Origin: Geothrix campi
GTDB taxonomy: Bacteria > Acidobacteriota > Holophagae > Holophagales > Holophagaceae
Length of the DNA stretch: 64,000 bases
Direction of reading: 5' to 3'
Assembly: GCF_024609265.1 (NCBI RefSeq)
Contig: NZ_JANHMP010000002.1
Span: forward strand, 248,001 to 312,000
In this document: piece by piece, positions 24,843 to 32,557 of the stretch
Numbering within the stretch: position 1 is the stretch's first letter
How the letters are laid out: each line of letters opens with the position of its first letter
The notes under the pieces: generated by a model
What the model was told of the DNA's origin: nothing
Database searches by the model: none
Seen by the model: only the letters and a program-made list of their open reading frames with translations
Position numbers and translations under genes: made by a program

Positions 24843-26411
24843 ATGTCGACCAATCCCTTCGATCGCCTCCGCCAGCTGGCGCTGAAGATCCCGGAAGGGG
24901 CGCAGGAGCTGCTTCCGCTCATCGATTTCCTGGAAACCTTCCCGGACCAGGGCAGCGAAGAGGACCTCGTCCACCTGGTGGGCGTCACCGTCATGGGCAT
25001 CGCCAAGACAGGGCAGGGCGGTCTGTGGGATGGCGGCAAGTGGCTGTTCCTGCGAGGAGCGGCCCCGGCCTTCCCCACCCACCCGGGGGAGGGTTGGCAG
25101 GTCCTGCCCTGGGCCTATGGCGACGAGGTCTACGGCCACCTTGTGCTCCGGGTGGACCAGTTGCCGGGCGCAGTTCCCCTGCTGCTTTCCATCAGCGCGC
25201 CCCTGCTGGCCTGGCGCCGAGCCGAGGCGGTGCGCAGCTCCCAGAACCAGGCCCTGGCCCTGCAGCTCTCCCGTCTGAACACGGTCTTCGAGCTCACCCG
25301 CAACCTGGGCCTGGTGGAGACCCGGCAGGACCTCGTCCGGCTCATGGCGAACACGCTCATGGGCGAGTTCCGGATCATGCGGCTCCTGGTGGTGGACGCC
25401 CAGGGCGCGGTCCTGCACGCGAAGGGACTCGGCCCGGTTCCGGCGGTGCTCGAGGGGGATGGCCTCCACGAACTGGTGGAGGCGAAGGGCCTCGTCCATG
25501 CCGTCGAACTGCTGGACCAGAACCACAGCCACGGCTTCGCCTACGCAGCCGATCCGGCCGTGGGAATGCTGTCGGATGACGATGAGGTGTTCCTGCACAC
25601 GCTGCTGAACCTCACCTCCTCCCAGCTGTCGAGCCTGGAGTTCCGCGAGGCCCGCCGCCTAGCCGAGCGCATGGAGAAGGACCTGGATCTCGCGCGGGAC
25701 ATCCAGCGGCGCCTGCTCCCGAAAACACTCCCGGAGCCTGCCGGCTGGCAGTGCGCGGCGGCGAACCTGCCGTACCAGGCCGTGGGCGGCGACCTCTACG
25801 ACCTCTGGATGGCCCGGGACGAGCAGCTGGGCGACCGGCTCCACATCGCCGTGGGCGACATCTCCGGCAAGGGCCTCCCCGCCTCCCTGATGATGACCCA
25901 GCTCTCCGCCTTCCTCCGGGCCCTCGGGGGCCGGCGCGTGCAGGACTGGGGCAAGCTGGCGGAGCGCCTGAACCGGCGCATGAACGACGTGCGGGACGGC
26001 AACCGCTACACCACTCTGTTCGCCGCGAGTCTCAATCCCATCAACGGCGATCTCCGGTTCGTGAACGGGGGCCACAACCCCCCCCTGGTGGTGCGGGCCA
26101 GTGGCGAAGTCGTCCGGCTGGCGCCCACGGGGCCCATGGTGGGCCTGTTGCCCGGCGCCACCTTCGCGGAAGGCCGGGCCACCATGGCGCCTGGAGATGT
26201 GCTGGTGAGTTTCACCGACGGCCTGGTGGAGGCCGAGAACGCCGCGGGCGAGGAACTGGGGGACAGCCGCCTGGCCGAAGTCATCCGCCGGCGCCCCCAC
26301 GCCGGGGCGGACGAGCTGTTGGAGGCCCTGCTGGTGGAGGCCTTCCAGCACCTGGAGGAAGGCCGCTTCCGGGACGACGTGACCCTGGTCGTGGTCAAGC
26401 GCATGGGCTGA
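24843..26411 (+). CDS. GAF-PP2C (SpoIIE-type) serine phosphatase
   Basis: This 522-residue protein phosphatase probably dephosphorylates the STAS antagonist. An N-terminal region of unknown fold (1-130) and a GAF-like sensor (about 150-270) are followed by a short coiled coil (AERMEKDLDLARDIQRRL). The C-terminal PP2C domain has the metal-binding motifs GGDLYD, GDISGKG and FTDGLVEA and the final DDVTLVV. All catalytic Asp residues are present. No membrane segment is visible. It follows the kinase gene by 19 bases. The signal sensed by the GAF domain cannot be read. Confidence 0.93.
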   Translation: MSTNPFDRLRQLALKIPEGAQELLPLIDFLETFPDQGSEEDLVHLVGVTVMGIAKTGQGGLWDGGKWLFLRGAAPAFPTHPGEGWQVLPWAYGDEVYGHLVLRVDQLPGAVPLLLSISAPLLAWRRAEAVRSSQNQALALQLSRLNTVFELTRNLGLVETRQDLVRLMANTLMGEFRIMRLLVVDAQGAVLHAKGLGPVPAVLEGDGLHELVEAKGLVHAVELLDQNHSHGFAYAADPAVGMLSDDDEVFLHTLLNLTSSQLSSLEFREARRLAERMEKDLDLARDIQRRLLPKTLPEPAGWQCAAANLPYQAVGGDLYDLWMARDEQLGDRLHIAVGDISGKGLPASLMMTQLSAFLRALGGRRVQDWGKLAERLNRRMNDVRDGNRYTTLFAASLNPINGDLRFVNGGHNPPLVVRASGEVVRLAPTGPMVGLLPGATFAEGRATMAPGDVLVSFTDGLVEAENAAGEELGDSRLAEVIRRRPHAGADELLEALLVEAFQHLEEGRFRDDVTLVVVKRMG

Positions 26412-26456
26412 ACGCCCCTTGATCGGCTACGTATCCTGGTACCTGGAGGCAGTTGC

Positions 26457-27296
26457 ATGAACCAGGCGAAAACCCTTCTCATCATCGTGGCCATGACCGG
26501 GCTGCTGGTGTGGATCGGCGGGTACTTCGGAGGCCAGTCCGGCATGGTGTTGGCGCTCGTCATCGGTCTCGTGATGAACGGGATCAGCTACTTCTTCTCC
26601 GACAAGATCGTGCTGGCCAGCTATGGCGCCCGGGTGGTGACCCAGGCCGAGGCCCCCGAACTCTATGCCATCGTGGCGAACCTGGCCCAGCGGGCCGGCC
26701 TGCCCATCCCTCGCATTGCCATCATCCCCGAGGACACCCCCAATGCCTTCGCCACAGGCCGGAACCCCGAGCACGCCGTGGTGGCGGTCACCGAGGGCAT
26801 CATGCGCATCCTCAGCCGGCCTGAGCTGGAGTCGGTCATCGGCCACGAGCTGGGCCACGTGAAGCATCGGGACATCCTCATCGGCAGCCTGGCGGCGGTG
26901 CTGGCCCAGGCGATCATGTTCCTCTCCCGCATGGCGATGTGGATCAGCCCCCGGGACGAGGAGGGCCGCTCCAACCCCCTGGCGGGCATCGCCATCATGA
27001 TCCTCGGCCCCCTGGCAGCCATCCTGCTCCAGATGGCCGTGAGCCGCTCCCGCGAGTACCTGGCGGATGACTACAGCGCCCACCTCACGGGTCGGCCGGA
27101 CATGCTGGCCTCGGCCCTGGAGCGCCTGCAGAGCTACAACCAGCAGCTGCCCATGCAGTCCGCCCAGCCCGCCACGGCCCACATGATGATCGTGAACCCC
27201 CTGAGCGCGGGCGGCCTCATGAGCCTCTTCTCCACCCACCCCCCCATGGAGGTGCGGGTGGAGCGGCTGCGGCGCATGCCCATCGAGGCCCGGTAG
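26457..27296 (+). CDS. htpX: Membrane zinc metalloprotease HtpX (M48B)
   Basis: HtpX degrades damaged membrane proteins. Two N-terminal helices (residues 8-24 and 30-47) precede the zinc site HELGH (130-134), with the third ligand Glu200 in SREYLADDYSA. Two more hydrophobic segments lie between them. The length of 279 residues is normal. GGAGG lies seven bases before the ATG. It follows the phosphatase gene by 45 bases, so co-transcription is possible, and it converges with ychF. Confidence 0.95.
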   Translation: MNQAKTLLIIVAMTGLLVWIGGYFGGQSGMVLALVIGLVMNGISYFFSDKIVLASYGARVVTQAEAPELYAIVANLAQRAGLPIPRIAIIPEDTPNAFATGRNPEHAVVAVTEGIMRILSRPELESVIGHELGHVKHRDILIGSLAAVLAQAIMFLSRMAMWISPRDEEGRSNPLAGIAIMILGPLAAILLQMAVSRSREYLADDYSAHLTGRPDMLASALERLQSYNQQLPMQSAQPATAHMMIVNPLSAGGLMSLFSTHPPMEVRVERLRRMPIEAR

Positions 27297-27311
27297 CCGG
27301 GCCGCCGGTTC

Positions 27312-28412
27312 TTAGACGTTGAAGAGGAAGTTCATCAGGTCGCCGTCCTTCACGACGTAGTCCTTGCCTTCCGTGCGCATCTTCCCGGCGTCCTTGGCAC
27401 CCTGTTCGCCCTTGTACTGGATGAAGTCCTCGTAGGCGATGACCTGGGCCCGGATGAAGCCCTTCTCGAAGTCTGTGTGGATGACGCCGGCGGCCTGGGG
27501 GGCGGTATCGCCCTTGTGGATCGTCCAGGCGCGGACTTCCTTCACCCCGGCGGTGAAGTAGGTCTGGAGGCCCAGCAGGTCGTAGCTGGCGTGGATGAGC
27601 ACGTTCAGGCCCGGCTCGGCCAGTCCCGCCTCCTCCAGGAACAGGGGGCGGTCCTCTTCCGGCAGATCCTGGATCTCGGCTTCCAGCTTGGAGCAGATGG
27701 GGATGCAGGGGGCGTGGCGCGCCGCGGCCAGCTCCTGTAGCTTCCGGTAGTGGGCGTTGCCTTCGGGGTTCCGGATGTCCTCCTCCCCGATGTTGCCCAC
27801 GAAGAGGGTGGGCTTGAGGGTGAGTAGGCCGTAGGACTTGATGAGGGCCTTGTCCTCGGCGGAGAGGCCGACGGTGCGGGCCCACTTGCCGTCGTCCAGG
27901 GCACCGAAGACCCGTTCCAGCACGGCCACCAGGGCCAGGGACTCCTTGTTGCCGGTCTTGGCGATCTTCCGGTGGCGCTCCAGGCCCTTCTCCACGGCGT
28001 CCAGGTCCTTGATGACCAGTTCCGTCTCGATGATGCTGAGGTCCCGCTCGGGGTTCACCCCGCCCTCCACATGGGTGACGTTGGTGTCCTCGAAGCAGCG
28101 CACCACCTGCACGATGGCGTCCGTCTCCCGGATGTGGCCCAGGAATGCGTTGCCCAGGCCCTCACCCTTGCTGGCGCCCCGCACCAGGCCCGCGATGTCC
28201 ACGAACTCCTGGGCGGCCGGCAGGATGCGCTGGGGCTTCACGATCTCCGCCAGGGCCGCCAGGCGGGGATCCGGCACGTCCACCACGCCCGTGTTGGGCT
28301 CGATGGTGCAGAAGGGGTAGTTGGCCGAAGCCGCGCCCGCACGAGTGAGGGCGTTGAAAAGGGTGGACTTTCCCACATTGGGCAAACCCACGATGCCACA
28401 GGCGACAGCCAT
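27312..28412 (-). CDS. ychF: Obg-like ATPase YchF
   Basis: YchF is a conserved, ribosome-associated P-loop ATPase/GTPase of the Obg family. The P-loop GLPNVGKS is near residue 10. The NKxE-type specificity motif is changed as in other YchF proteins, and a C-terminal TGS domain ends with the family's typical KDYVVKDGD and FNV. From MAVACG it has 366 residues (E. coli 363), and GGAGG lies five bases before this ATG. An upstream start at 28439 would add nine residues without support. Confidence 0.97.
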   Translation of the reverse strand: MAVACGIVGLPNVGKSTLFNALTRAGAASANYPFCTIEPNTGVVDVPDPRLAALAEIVKPQRILPAAQEFVDIAGLVRGASKGEGLGNAFLGHIRETDAIVQVVRCFEDTNVTHVEGGVNPERDLSIIETELVIKDLDAVEKGLERHRKIAKTGNKESLALVAVLERVFGALDDGKWARTVGLSAEDKALIKSYGLLTLKPTLFVGNIGEEDIRNPEGNAHYRKLQELAAARHAPCIPICSKLEAEIQDLPEEDRPLFLEEAGLAEPGLNVLIHASYDLLGLQTYFTAGVKEVRAWTIHKGDTAPQAAGVIHTDFEKGFIRAQVIAYEDFIQYKGEQGAKDAGKMRTEGKDYVVKDGDLMNFLFNV

Positions 28413-28541
28413 TCCATCCTCCAAGCCCTCCAGTATCACCTACCGGAGATGTGACGAAAAGAACGGCTTCCAGGACTTGCGCGGGGGCCCCGGGCGCCAT
28501 ACTCTCCCGGCCAAGGTCACAGATGGGCCAGGGGAGGCAGC

Positions 28542-28778
28542 ATGATCGTGCGGGCGGAATGGCCGGGCTATGTGGTGGACGTCCTCGTCCGCCCCGGCCA
28601 GGAGGTGGAAGAGGACGAGCCCCTGATGATCCTCGAGGGCACGGATTCCTCCCGCACGGCCTTCTACATCAACGCCCCTGAATGCGGAAAGGTCCGTGAG
28701 GTCCTCATGGAAGAGGGCGACTTCGCCTACGAGGACGACGACCTGGTGGTGATCGGCGACTCCGACAAGGACGAATAG
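28542..28778 (+). CDS. Biotinyl/lipoyl-domain-like protein lacking the acceptor lysine
   Basis: This is a 78-residue protein with the flattened-barrel pattern of a biotinyl domain (GYVVDVLVRPGQEVEEDEP, then GKVREVLMEEGDF). Where a biotin carrier has ESMKM, this one has EGTDSSRTA, so no lysine is available for biotinylation. The C-terminus is strongly acidic. It lies 46 bases before a complete 70-residue biotin carrier gene on the same strand. It may be a decoy, a scaffold or a different carrier. The fold is inferred from pattern only; the missing lysine is directly visible. Confidence 0.75.
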   Translation: MIVRAEWPGYVVDVLVRPGQEVEEDEPLMILEGTDSSRTAFYINAPECGKVREVLMEEGDFAYEDDDLVVIGDSDKDE

Positions 28779-28824
28779 CCCGGCTCACGGCTAGACTGGA
28801 GCCATTGTCCTGATGAGGTGCTCG

Positions 28825-29037
28825 ATGGCGTTGGTTCGTGCCGAGATGGCTGGGAAGGTTCTGGAGGTTTGTGTCGCCGAAGGCGATGCCGTGGGCGAGG
28901 ACCAGGACCTGGTCATCATCGAGAGCATGAAGATGCAGATTCCCGTGGGCAGCCCCGAGGAGGGGACGGTCAAGAAGGTCTTCGTGACCCCGGACCAGTT
29001 CCTGAACGAAGGGGACTCCATCGTTGAACTTGGCTGA
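28825..29037 (+). CDS. Small biotin carboxyl carrier protein (acyl-CoA carboxylase)
   Basis: This 70-residue biotinyl domain protein carries the acceptor Lys36 in ESMKM. Its size matches the small carrier YngHB of Bacillus, used by a branched-chain acyl-CoA carboxylase. GAGG is six bases before the ATG. A TAGACT hexamer at 28792-28797 may be a -10 box. The 3' part of the gene (28932-29027) is repeated exactly at 29102-29197. The partner biotin carboxylase and carboxyltransferase are not adjacent; a carboxyltransferase gene lies at 44473. Confidence 0.88.
   Translation: MALVRAEMAGKVLEVCVAEGDAVGEDQDLVIIESMKMQIPVGSPEEGTVKKVFVTPDQFLNEGDSIVELG
28932..29027 (+). repeat. Direct repeat, copy A (inside the biotin carrier gene)
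   Basis: These 96 bases are identical to 29102-29197, 170 bases downstream. The repeat starts at the last base of the acceptor-lysine codon and ends two codons before the end of the gene. Confidence 0.95.
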
Positions 29038-29070
29038 GGTTCCTCGTGCGCAGAATGCTTGGTGTTGAGG

Positions 29071-29100
29071 TCTCGCGTATCCCCGCAGGGGATACCGAGA
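29071..29100. repeat. Imperfect hairpin in the spacer between the direct repeats
   Basis: TCTCG and GTATCCCC pair with GGGGATAC and CGAGA around a GCA loop. This gives 13 base pairs with one bulged C. It has no T-tract, so it is not a clear terminator. Confidence 0.6.
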
Positions 29101-29101
29101 G

Positions 29102-29207
29102 GATGCAGATTCCCGTGGGCAGCCCCGAGGAGGGGACGGTCAAGAAGGTCTTCGTGACCCCGGACCAGTTCCTGAACGAAGGGGACTCCATCGTTGAGTT
29201 GGGTTGA
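29102..29207 (+). pseudogene. Truncated second copy of the biotin carrier 3' end
   Basis: The first 96 bases are an exact copy of the 3' part of the upstream biotin carrier gene. The last codons differ only synonymously (GAG TTG GGT TGA here, GAA CTT GGC TGA upstream), so the same C-terminus is encoded. The copy starts just after the biotin-acceptor lysine codon and so cannot make a functional carrier. An ATG at 29103 could give a 34-residue fragment. Its stop overlaps the enoyl-CoA hydratase start (TGATG), suggesting this is the original 3' end of the carrier gene, once coupled to the hydratase. Confidence 0.8.
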
Positions 29208-29992
29208 TGGAACTCCGGCTGGAGCGCCTGGAGGGGGATGATGCGGGCATCATCCTGCTGGGCCTGGATCGCCCTGCCGCGAAGAACGCCCTGGGCCGCC
29301 AACTCATGGACGAGTTTCGCCGGGCCCTGGCGGACCTGCGCTCCGATCCGGCCGTCCGGGTGGTGGTGGTGCATAGCCTCGTGCCCGGCGTCTTCTGCGC
29401 CGGGGCTGATCTGAAAGAGCGCGTCGGCATGGCCCAGGCCGAGGCCGCGGCGTTCGTGCAGGGCCTCCGGGCCGCCTTCACAGAACTGGAGGATCTGCCC
29501 ATGCCCGTGATCACCGCCCTGGAGGGCGCGGCCTTCGGCGGCGGCCTGGAGCTGGCACTGGCCTCGGATCTCCGCGTGGCGGGGACCGACGCGAAGATGG
29601 GCCTGGTGGAAACAGCCCTGGCCATCATCCCCGGTGCCGGGGGCACCCAGCGGCTGCCAAGGCTCATCGGGGCTTCCCGGGCCAAGGAACTGATCTTCAC
29701 CGCCCGGCGCATCGGCGCGGTCGAGGCTGGGCGGCTGGGCCTCGTGGACCGGGTGGTGCCCGCTGGCGGAGCTCTCGATGCCGCCCTGGCCCTGGCCCGG
29801 GAGATCCTCCCCAACGGCCCCGTGGCGCTTCGCATGGCCAAGCAGGCCGTGAACCGGGGCCTCGACCTGGACCGGGACTCGGGGCTGGCCCTTGAGCAGG
29901 CCTGTTATGCCCAGGTGATCCCCACCAAGGACCGCCTGGAGGGGTTGGCCGCTTTCCGGGATAAGCGGAAACCCCTGTATCGGGGCGAATGA
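29207..29992 (+). CDS. Enoyl-CoA hydratase/isomerase, methylglutaconyl-CoA hydratase-like
   Basis: This 261-residue crotonase-fold enzyme has the oxyanion-hole segments FCAGADLKER and AFGGGLELALASD. The catalytic Glu region reads GLVETALAIIPGAGGTQRLP. The CAGADLKER signature is what I know from AUH/methylglutaconyl-CoA hydratases of leucine breakdown. The biotin carrier directly upstream fits that pathway (carboxylation precedes this hydration). The ATG overlaps the stop of the carrier remnant. General short-chain enoyl-CoA hydratase activity is the alternative. Confidence 0.88.
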   Translation: MELRLERLEGDDAGIILLGLDRPAAKNALGRQLMDEFRRALADLRSDPAVRVVVVHSLVPGVFCAGADLKERVGMAQAEAAAFVQGLRAAFTELEDLPMPVITALEGAAFGGGLELALASDLRVAGTDAKMGLVETALAIIPGAGGTQRLPRLIGASRAKELIFTARRIGAVEAGRLGLVDRVVPAGGALDAALALAREILPNGPVALRMAKQAVNRGLDLDRDSGLALEQACYAQVIPTKDRLEGLAAFRDKRKPLYRGE

Positions 29993-30933
29993 TGTCGGAT
30001 CACCACCACCACGGCCCCAGCACCACGGGGCGCCTGGCCTGGAGCGCCGGGATCTTCTTCGCCAGCTTCGTCCTCCAGGGGCTCGGTGGCTGGTGGACCG
30101 GGTCCATCGGCCTGATCAGCGACAGCCTGGAGAATCTGAACGATGTGCTGGTGAACAGCCTGGGCATCCTGAGCCTCTGGCTGGCCAACCACCGGGACCC
30201 GGATGATCGCTGGACCTTCGGCTGGCACCGCCTGGAGGTGTTCAACAGCCTGGTGGGCGTGGGCTTCCTGATGTTCCTAGCCGGGGCCGTGGGCTGGGAG
30301 GCCCTGGCCCGGTTTCGCCACCCTGTGCCCATCCAGACGGGCTGGGTGCTGGTGTTCTCGGGCATCGGCCTCGTCCTGAACATCCTGGCCACGGTGGTGC
30401 TGGTGCCCCGGGACCGCAGCCTGCTGGAGCGCGACGCCAACCTGAAGGCCGCCTACCTCCACGCCTTCGCGGACAGCCTCACCAGCGTGTCCCTCGTGGG
30501 GAGCATGATCCTCATCCGGCTCACGGGCTGGCGCTGGGTGGACCCGGCCATCGCCCTCGTGATCCTGCTGGTCATCCTGCGCGGGGCTGTGCTGTTGCTC
30601 CGGGATGCCGTGGGCATCCTCATGCACCGGGCCGCCTTCGAGCACGAGGCCGTGAAAGCCGAACTCATGGGCCTTCCGGGCGTCCTGGGTGTGGAGGACT
30701 TCCGCAGTTGGAAGATGTGCAGCCACCTCACCATCGCCACGGCCCACATCATCGTGGCGGCCGACCGGCTGGGTGACACCGAGGCCCACCTGGAGCGCAT
30801 CGAGCACCTGCTATGGGAGCGCCACGGCGTCCGCCACCTCACCGTGCACTTCGAGACCCGGGAAATGGCGGACCGCCACCACCACCGGTTCATCCACCAG
30901 CACGATGTGGAGGATGGCCACCATCACGACTGA
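29989..30933 (+). CDS. Cation diffusion facilitator (CDF) metal exporter
   Basis: This 314-residue inner-membrane Zn/Co/Fe-type exporter has six membrane helices. It starts with a His-rich N-terminus (SDHHHHGP). The metal-site residues HxxxD-type lie in helix II (SDSLENLNDV, an unusual variant) and helix V (HAFADSLTS). The C-terminal cytosolic domain ends in a second His-rich tail (DRHHHRF, then DGHHHD). The start overlaps the hydratase stop (ATGA). Which metal it exports is not determinable; His-rich ends favour zinc. Confidence 0.92.
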   Translation: MMSDHHHHGPSTTGRLAWSAGIFFASFVLQGLGGWWTGSIGLISDSLENLNDVLVNSLGILSLWLANHRDPDDRWTFGWHRLEVFNSLVGVGFLMFLAGAVGWEALARFRHPVPIQTGWVLVFSGIGLVLNILATVVLVPRDRSLLERDANLKAAYLHAFADSLTSVSLVGSMILIRLTGWRWVDPAIALVILLVILRGAVLLLRDAVGILMHRAAFEHEAVKAELMGLPGVLGVEDFRSWKMCSHLTIATAHIIVAADRLGDTEAHLERIEHLLWERHGVRHLTVHFETREMADRHHHRFIHQHDVEDGHHHD

Positions 30934-30985
30934 GGCGGCTCGCGCCGCCCCAGTCCGTTGGCCGATGCCTGCCGGCTGACCGCTT

Positions 30986-32035
30986 CTAGTTACCCATGCC
31001 GTGCTTCTTCATGATGGCGGTGCGCTGCGCGTCGAATTCCGCCTGGGTGATGAGCTGGCCGTCGAAGAGCTCCTTGAGGTCGGTGAGCTCCTCCTTGAGC
31101 GACTTGGCAGGTGCGGCCGGAGGGGCCGCGGACGCGTTGCCGGCGGGGAAGCCCTGCTGGCCCATCTGCTGGGCGGCGCCGGTCATCTGCTGGCCCATCA
31201 TGTTGCCCATGCCGAAGCCCAGGCCCACGCCCATGCCCATGCCGGCGACGCCGCCGGGGTTCTGGGCGGCCAGGGGGATGCTGTCGGCCACCTGCATCTG
31301 GGTGTAGGCGCCCATGACGGGGGCCATCATGCCCACGCCGGTGCGCTTGTCCATCATGGCTTCCACTTCCTCGGGGAGGCTGATGTTCTCCACGAAGAAC
31401 TTGGACAGCTCCAGGCCCATGGTCTTGAACTCGTCCTGGAGCTTCTGCTTCACCAGGTCGGAGATCTCGTCGTACTTGGCGGCCAGGTCGAGGGCCGGGA
31501 TCTTCGCCTCGCCCAGGGTGTCCGTGAAGCGGCTCATGATGGTCTTGCGGAGCTGCTCGGAGATGTCGGGCACGGTGTAGACGCCGTTGGTGCCCACGAG
31601 CTGCTTGAGGAAGGTGCCGCTGTCCGCGACCTTGATGGAGTAGATGCCGAAGGCCCGGATGCGCAGCATGCCGAAGTCGGCGTCGCGCAGCATGATCGGG
31701 TTCGAGGTGCCCCACTTCAGGTCGTTGTAGAGCTTGGTGGAGATGAAGTAGACATCGCTCTTGAAGGGGCTTTCGAAGCCGTATTTCCAGCCCTTCAGCG
31801 TGGCGAGGATGGGCAGGTTCTGGGTGGTGAGGTTGTGCGTGCCGGGCTTGAACACGTCCGCCAGCTGGCCTTCGTTGACGAAGACGGCCTCCTGGCTTTC
31901 CCGCACCACGAGCTTGCCGCCGTTCTGGATCTCCTGTCCGCGCATGGGGAAGCGCCAGGCCAGCGTGTCGTTGGAATCATCCAGCCATTCGAGGATGTCG
32001 AGGAATTGGGCTTTGCCCCAGTCCATCAGACCCAT
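30986..32035 (-). CDS. SPFH/band-7 domain protein with C-terminal SHOCT domain
   Basis: This 349-residue protein has an N-terminal part (about 30-210) with the virion-core/YdjI-like SPFH pattern, including QEAVFVNEGQLADVFKPGTH. A Gly/Met-rich linker with GMGMGVGLGFGMGN follows. The C-terminal 35 residues match a SHOCT domain (LKELFDGQLITQAEFDAQRT). AAGGAGA lies seven bases before the ATG, and a TAGAAT box is at 32071-32076 on the minus strand. It has no signal peptide. Related proteins are thought to organise membrane or phage-shock-like stress responses; the role here is unknown. Confidence 0.88.
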   Translation of the reverse strand: MGLMDWGKAQFLDILEWLDDSNDTLAWRFPMRGQEIQNGGKLVVRESQEAVFVNEGQLADVFKPGTHNLTTQNLPILATLKGWKYGFESPFKSDVYFISTKLYNDLKWGTSNPIMLRDADFGMLRIRAFGIYSIKVADSGTFLKQLVGTNGVYTVPDISEQLRKTIMSRFTDTLGEAKIPALDLAAKYDEISDLVKQKLQDEFKTMGLELSKFFVENISLPEEVEAMMDKRTGVGMMAPVMGAYTQMQVADSIPLAAQNPGGVAGMGMGVGLGFGMGNMMGQQMTGAAQQMGQQGFPAGNASAAPPAAPAKSLKEELTDLKELFDGQLITQAEFDAQRTAIMKKHGMGN

Positions 32036-32152
32036 GTGTCGTTCTCCTTGCGGCACTGGCCGCAGGTACGATTCTAGGCCGGGCTGTCAAGCCGGGCAGG
32101 CTGTGCGGTGGGAAAAACCGGTGAACGGTCGGCGCGGGCCGGGGAGTCCCCC

Positions 32153-32506
32153 TCAGCGGCTTCCCTTGACTATGCGCACCGGGCCGTCGGCCTTGGCCTT
32201 GGCACCGGGCTGGTCGATGCGCGCCTTGCTGTGGACCATGTGGGTGTCCGAGTCGATGATGCAGCGCCAGCCGCGCTCCTCGCCGGGCATGTGGAGATCC
32301 ACCTCCCAGCCGCCGGAGGCGCCGTTCAGGGGGATGCGCCGGGCGCTGACGGCCCTGCCACCGGTTTCCCGTTCGGCGATGGCCTTGGCCTCCTTGGCCG
32401 AGCTGAGGGGCCCGGTCGTGTGATGCCGACGGGGTTTGGTCGTTCCGGCAGACAGGACAAGGGCAGGAATCAGCGCCAAGGTGGCGCCGAGAGTCAGGGA
32501 ACGCAT
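32153..32506 (-). CDS. Small secreted PepSY-like protein
   Basis: This 117-residue protein has a signal peptide (LGATLALIPALVLSA). The mature part has one PepSY-like unit: a helix (SAKEAKAIAERETGGRAVSA), then strands ending in a basic tail. PepSY units often inhibit proteases or bind ligands in the periplasm. A TAGAAT -10-like box is at 32528-32533, 22 bases upstream of the ATG. Assignment rests on pattern only. Confidence 0.68.
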   Translation of the reverse strand: MRSLTLGATLALIPALVLSAGTTKPRRHHTTGPLSSAKEAKAIAERETGGRAVSARRIPLNGASGGWEVDLHMPGEERGWRCIIDSDTHMVHSKARIDQPGAKAKADGPVRIVKGSR

Positions 32507-32557
32507 GGGGACTCCGGGGTTTGCTGGATTCTAGTCCCAGCCGAGGTCAGCCCGCAA

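Noticed and set aside
30934-30949. Small hairpin between the CDF and SPFH genes as a terminator
   Set aside because: The stem is only six base pairs (GGCGGC/GCCGCC) and has no T-tract, so it is too weak to call.
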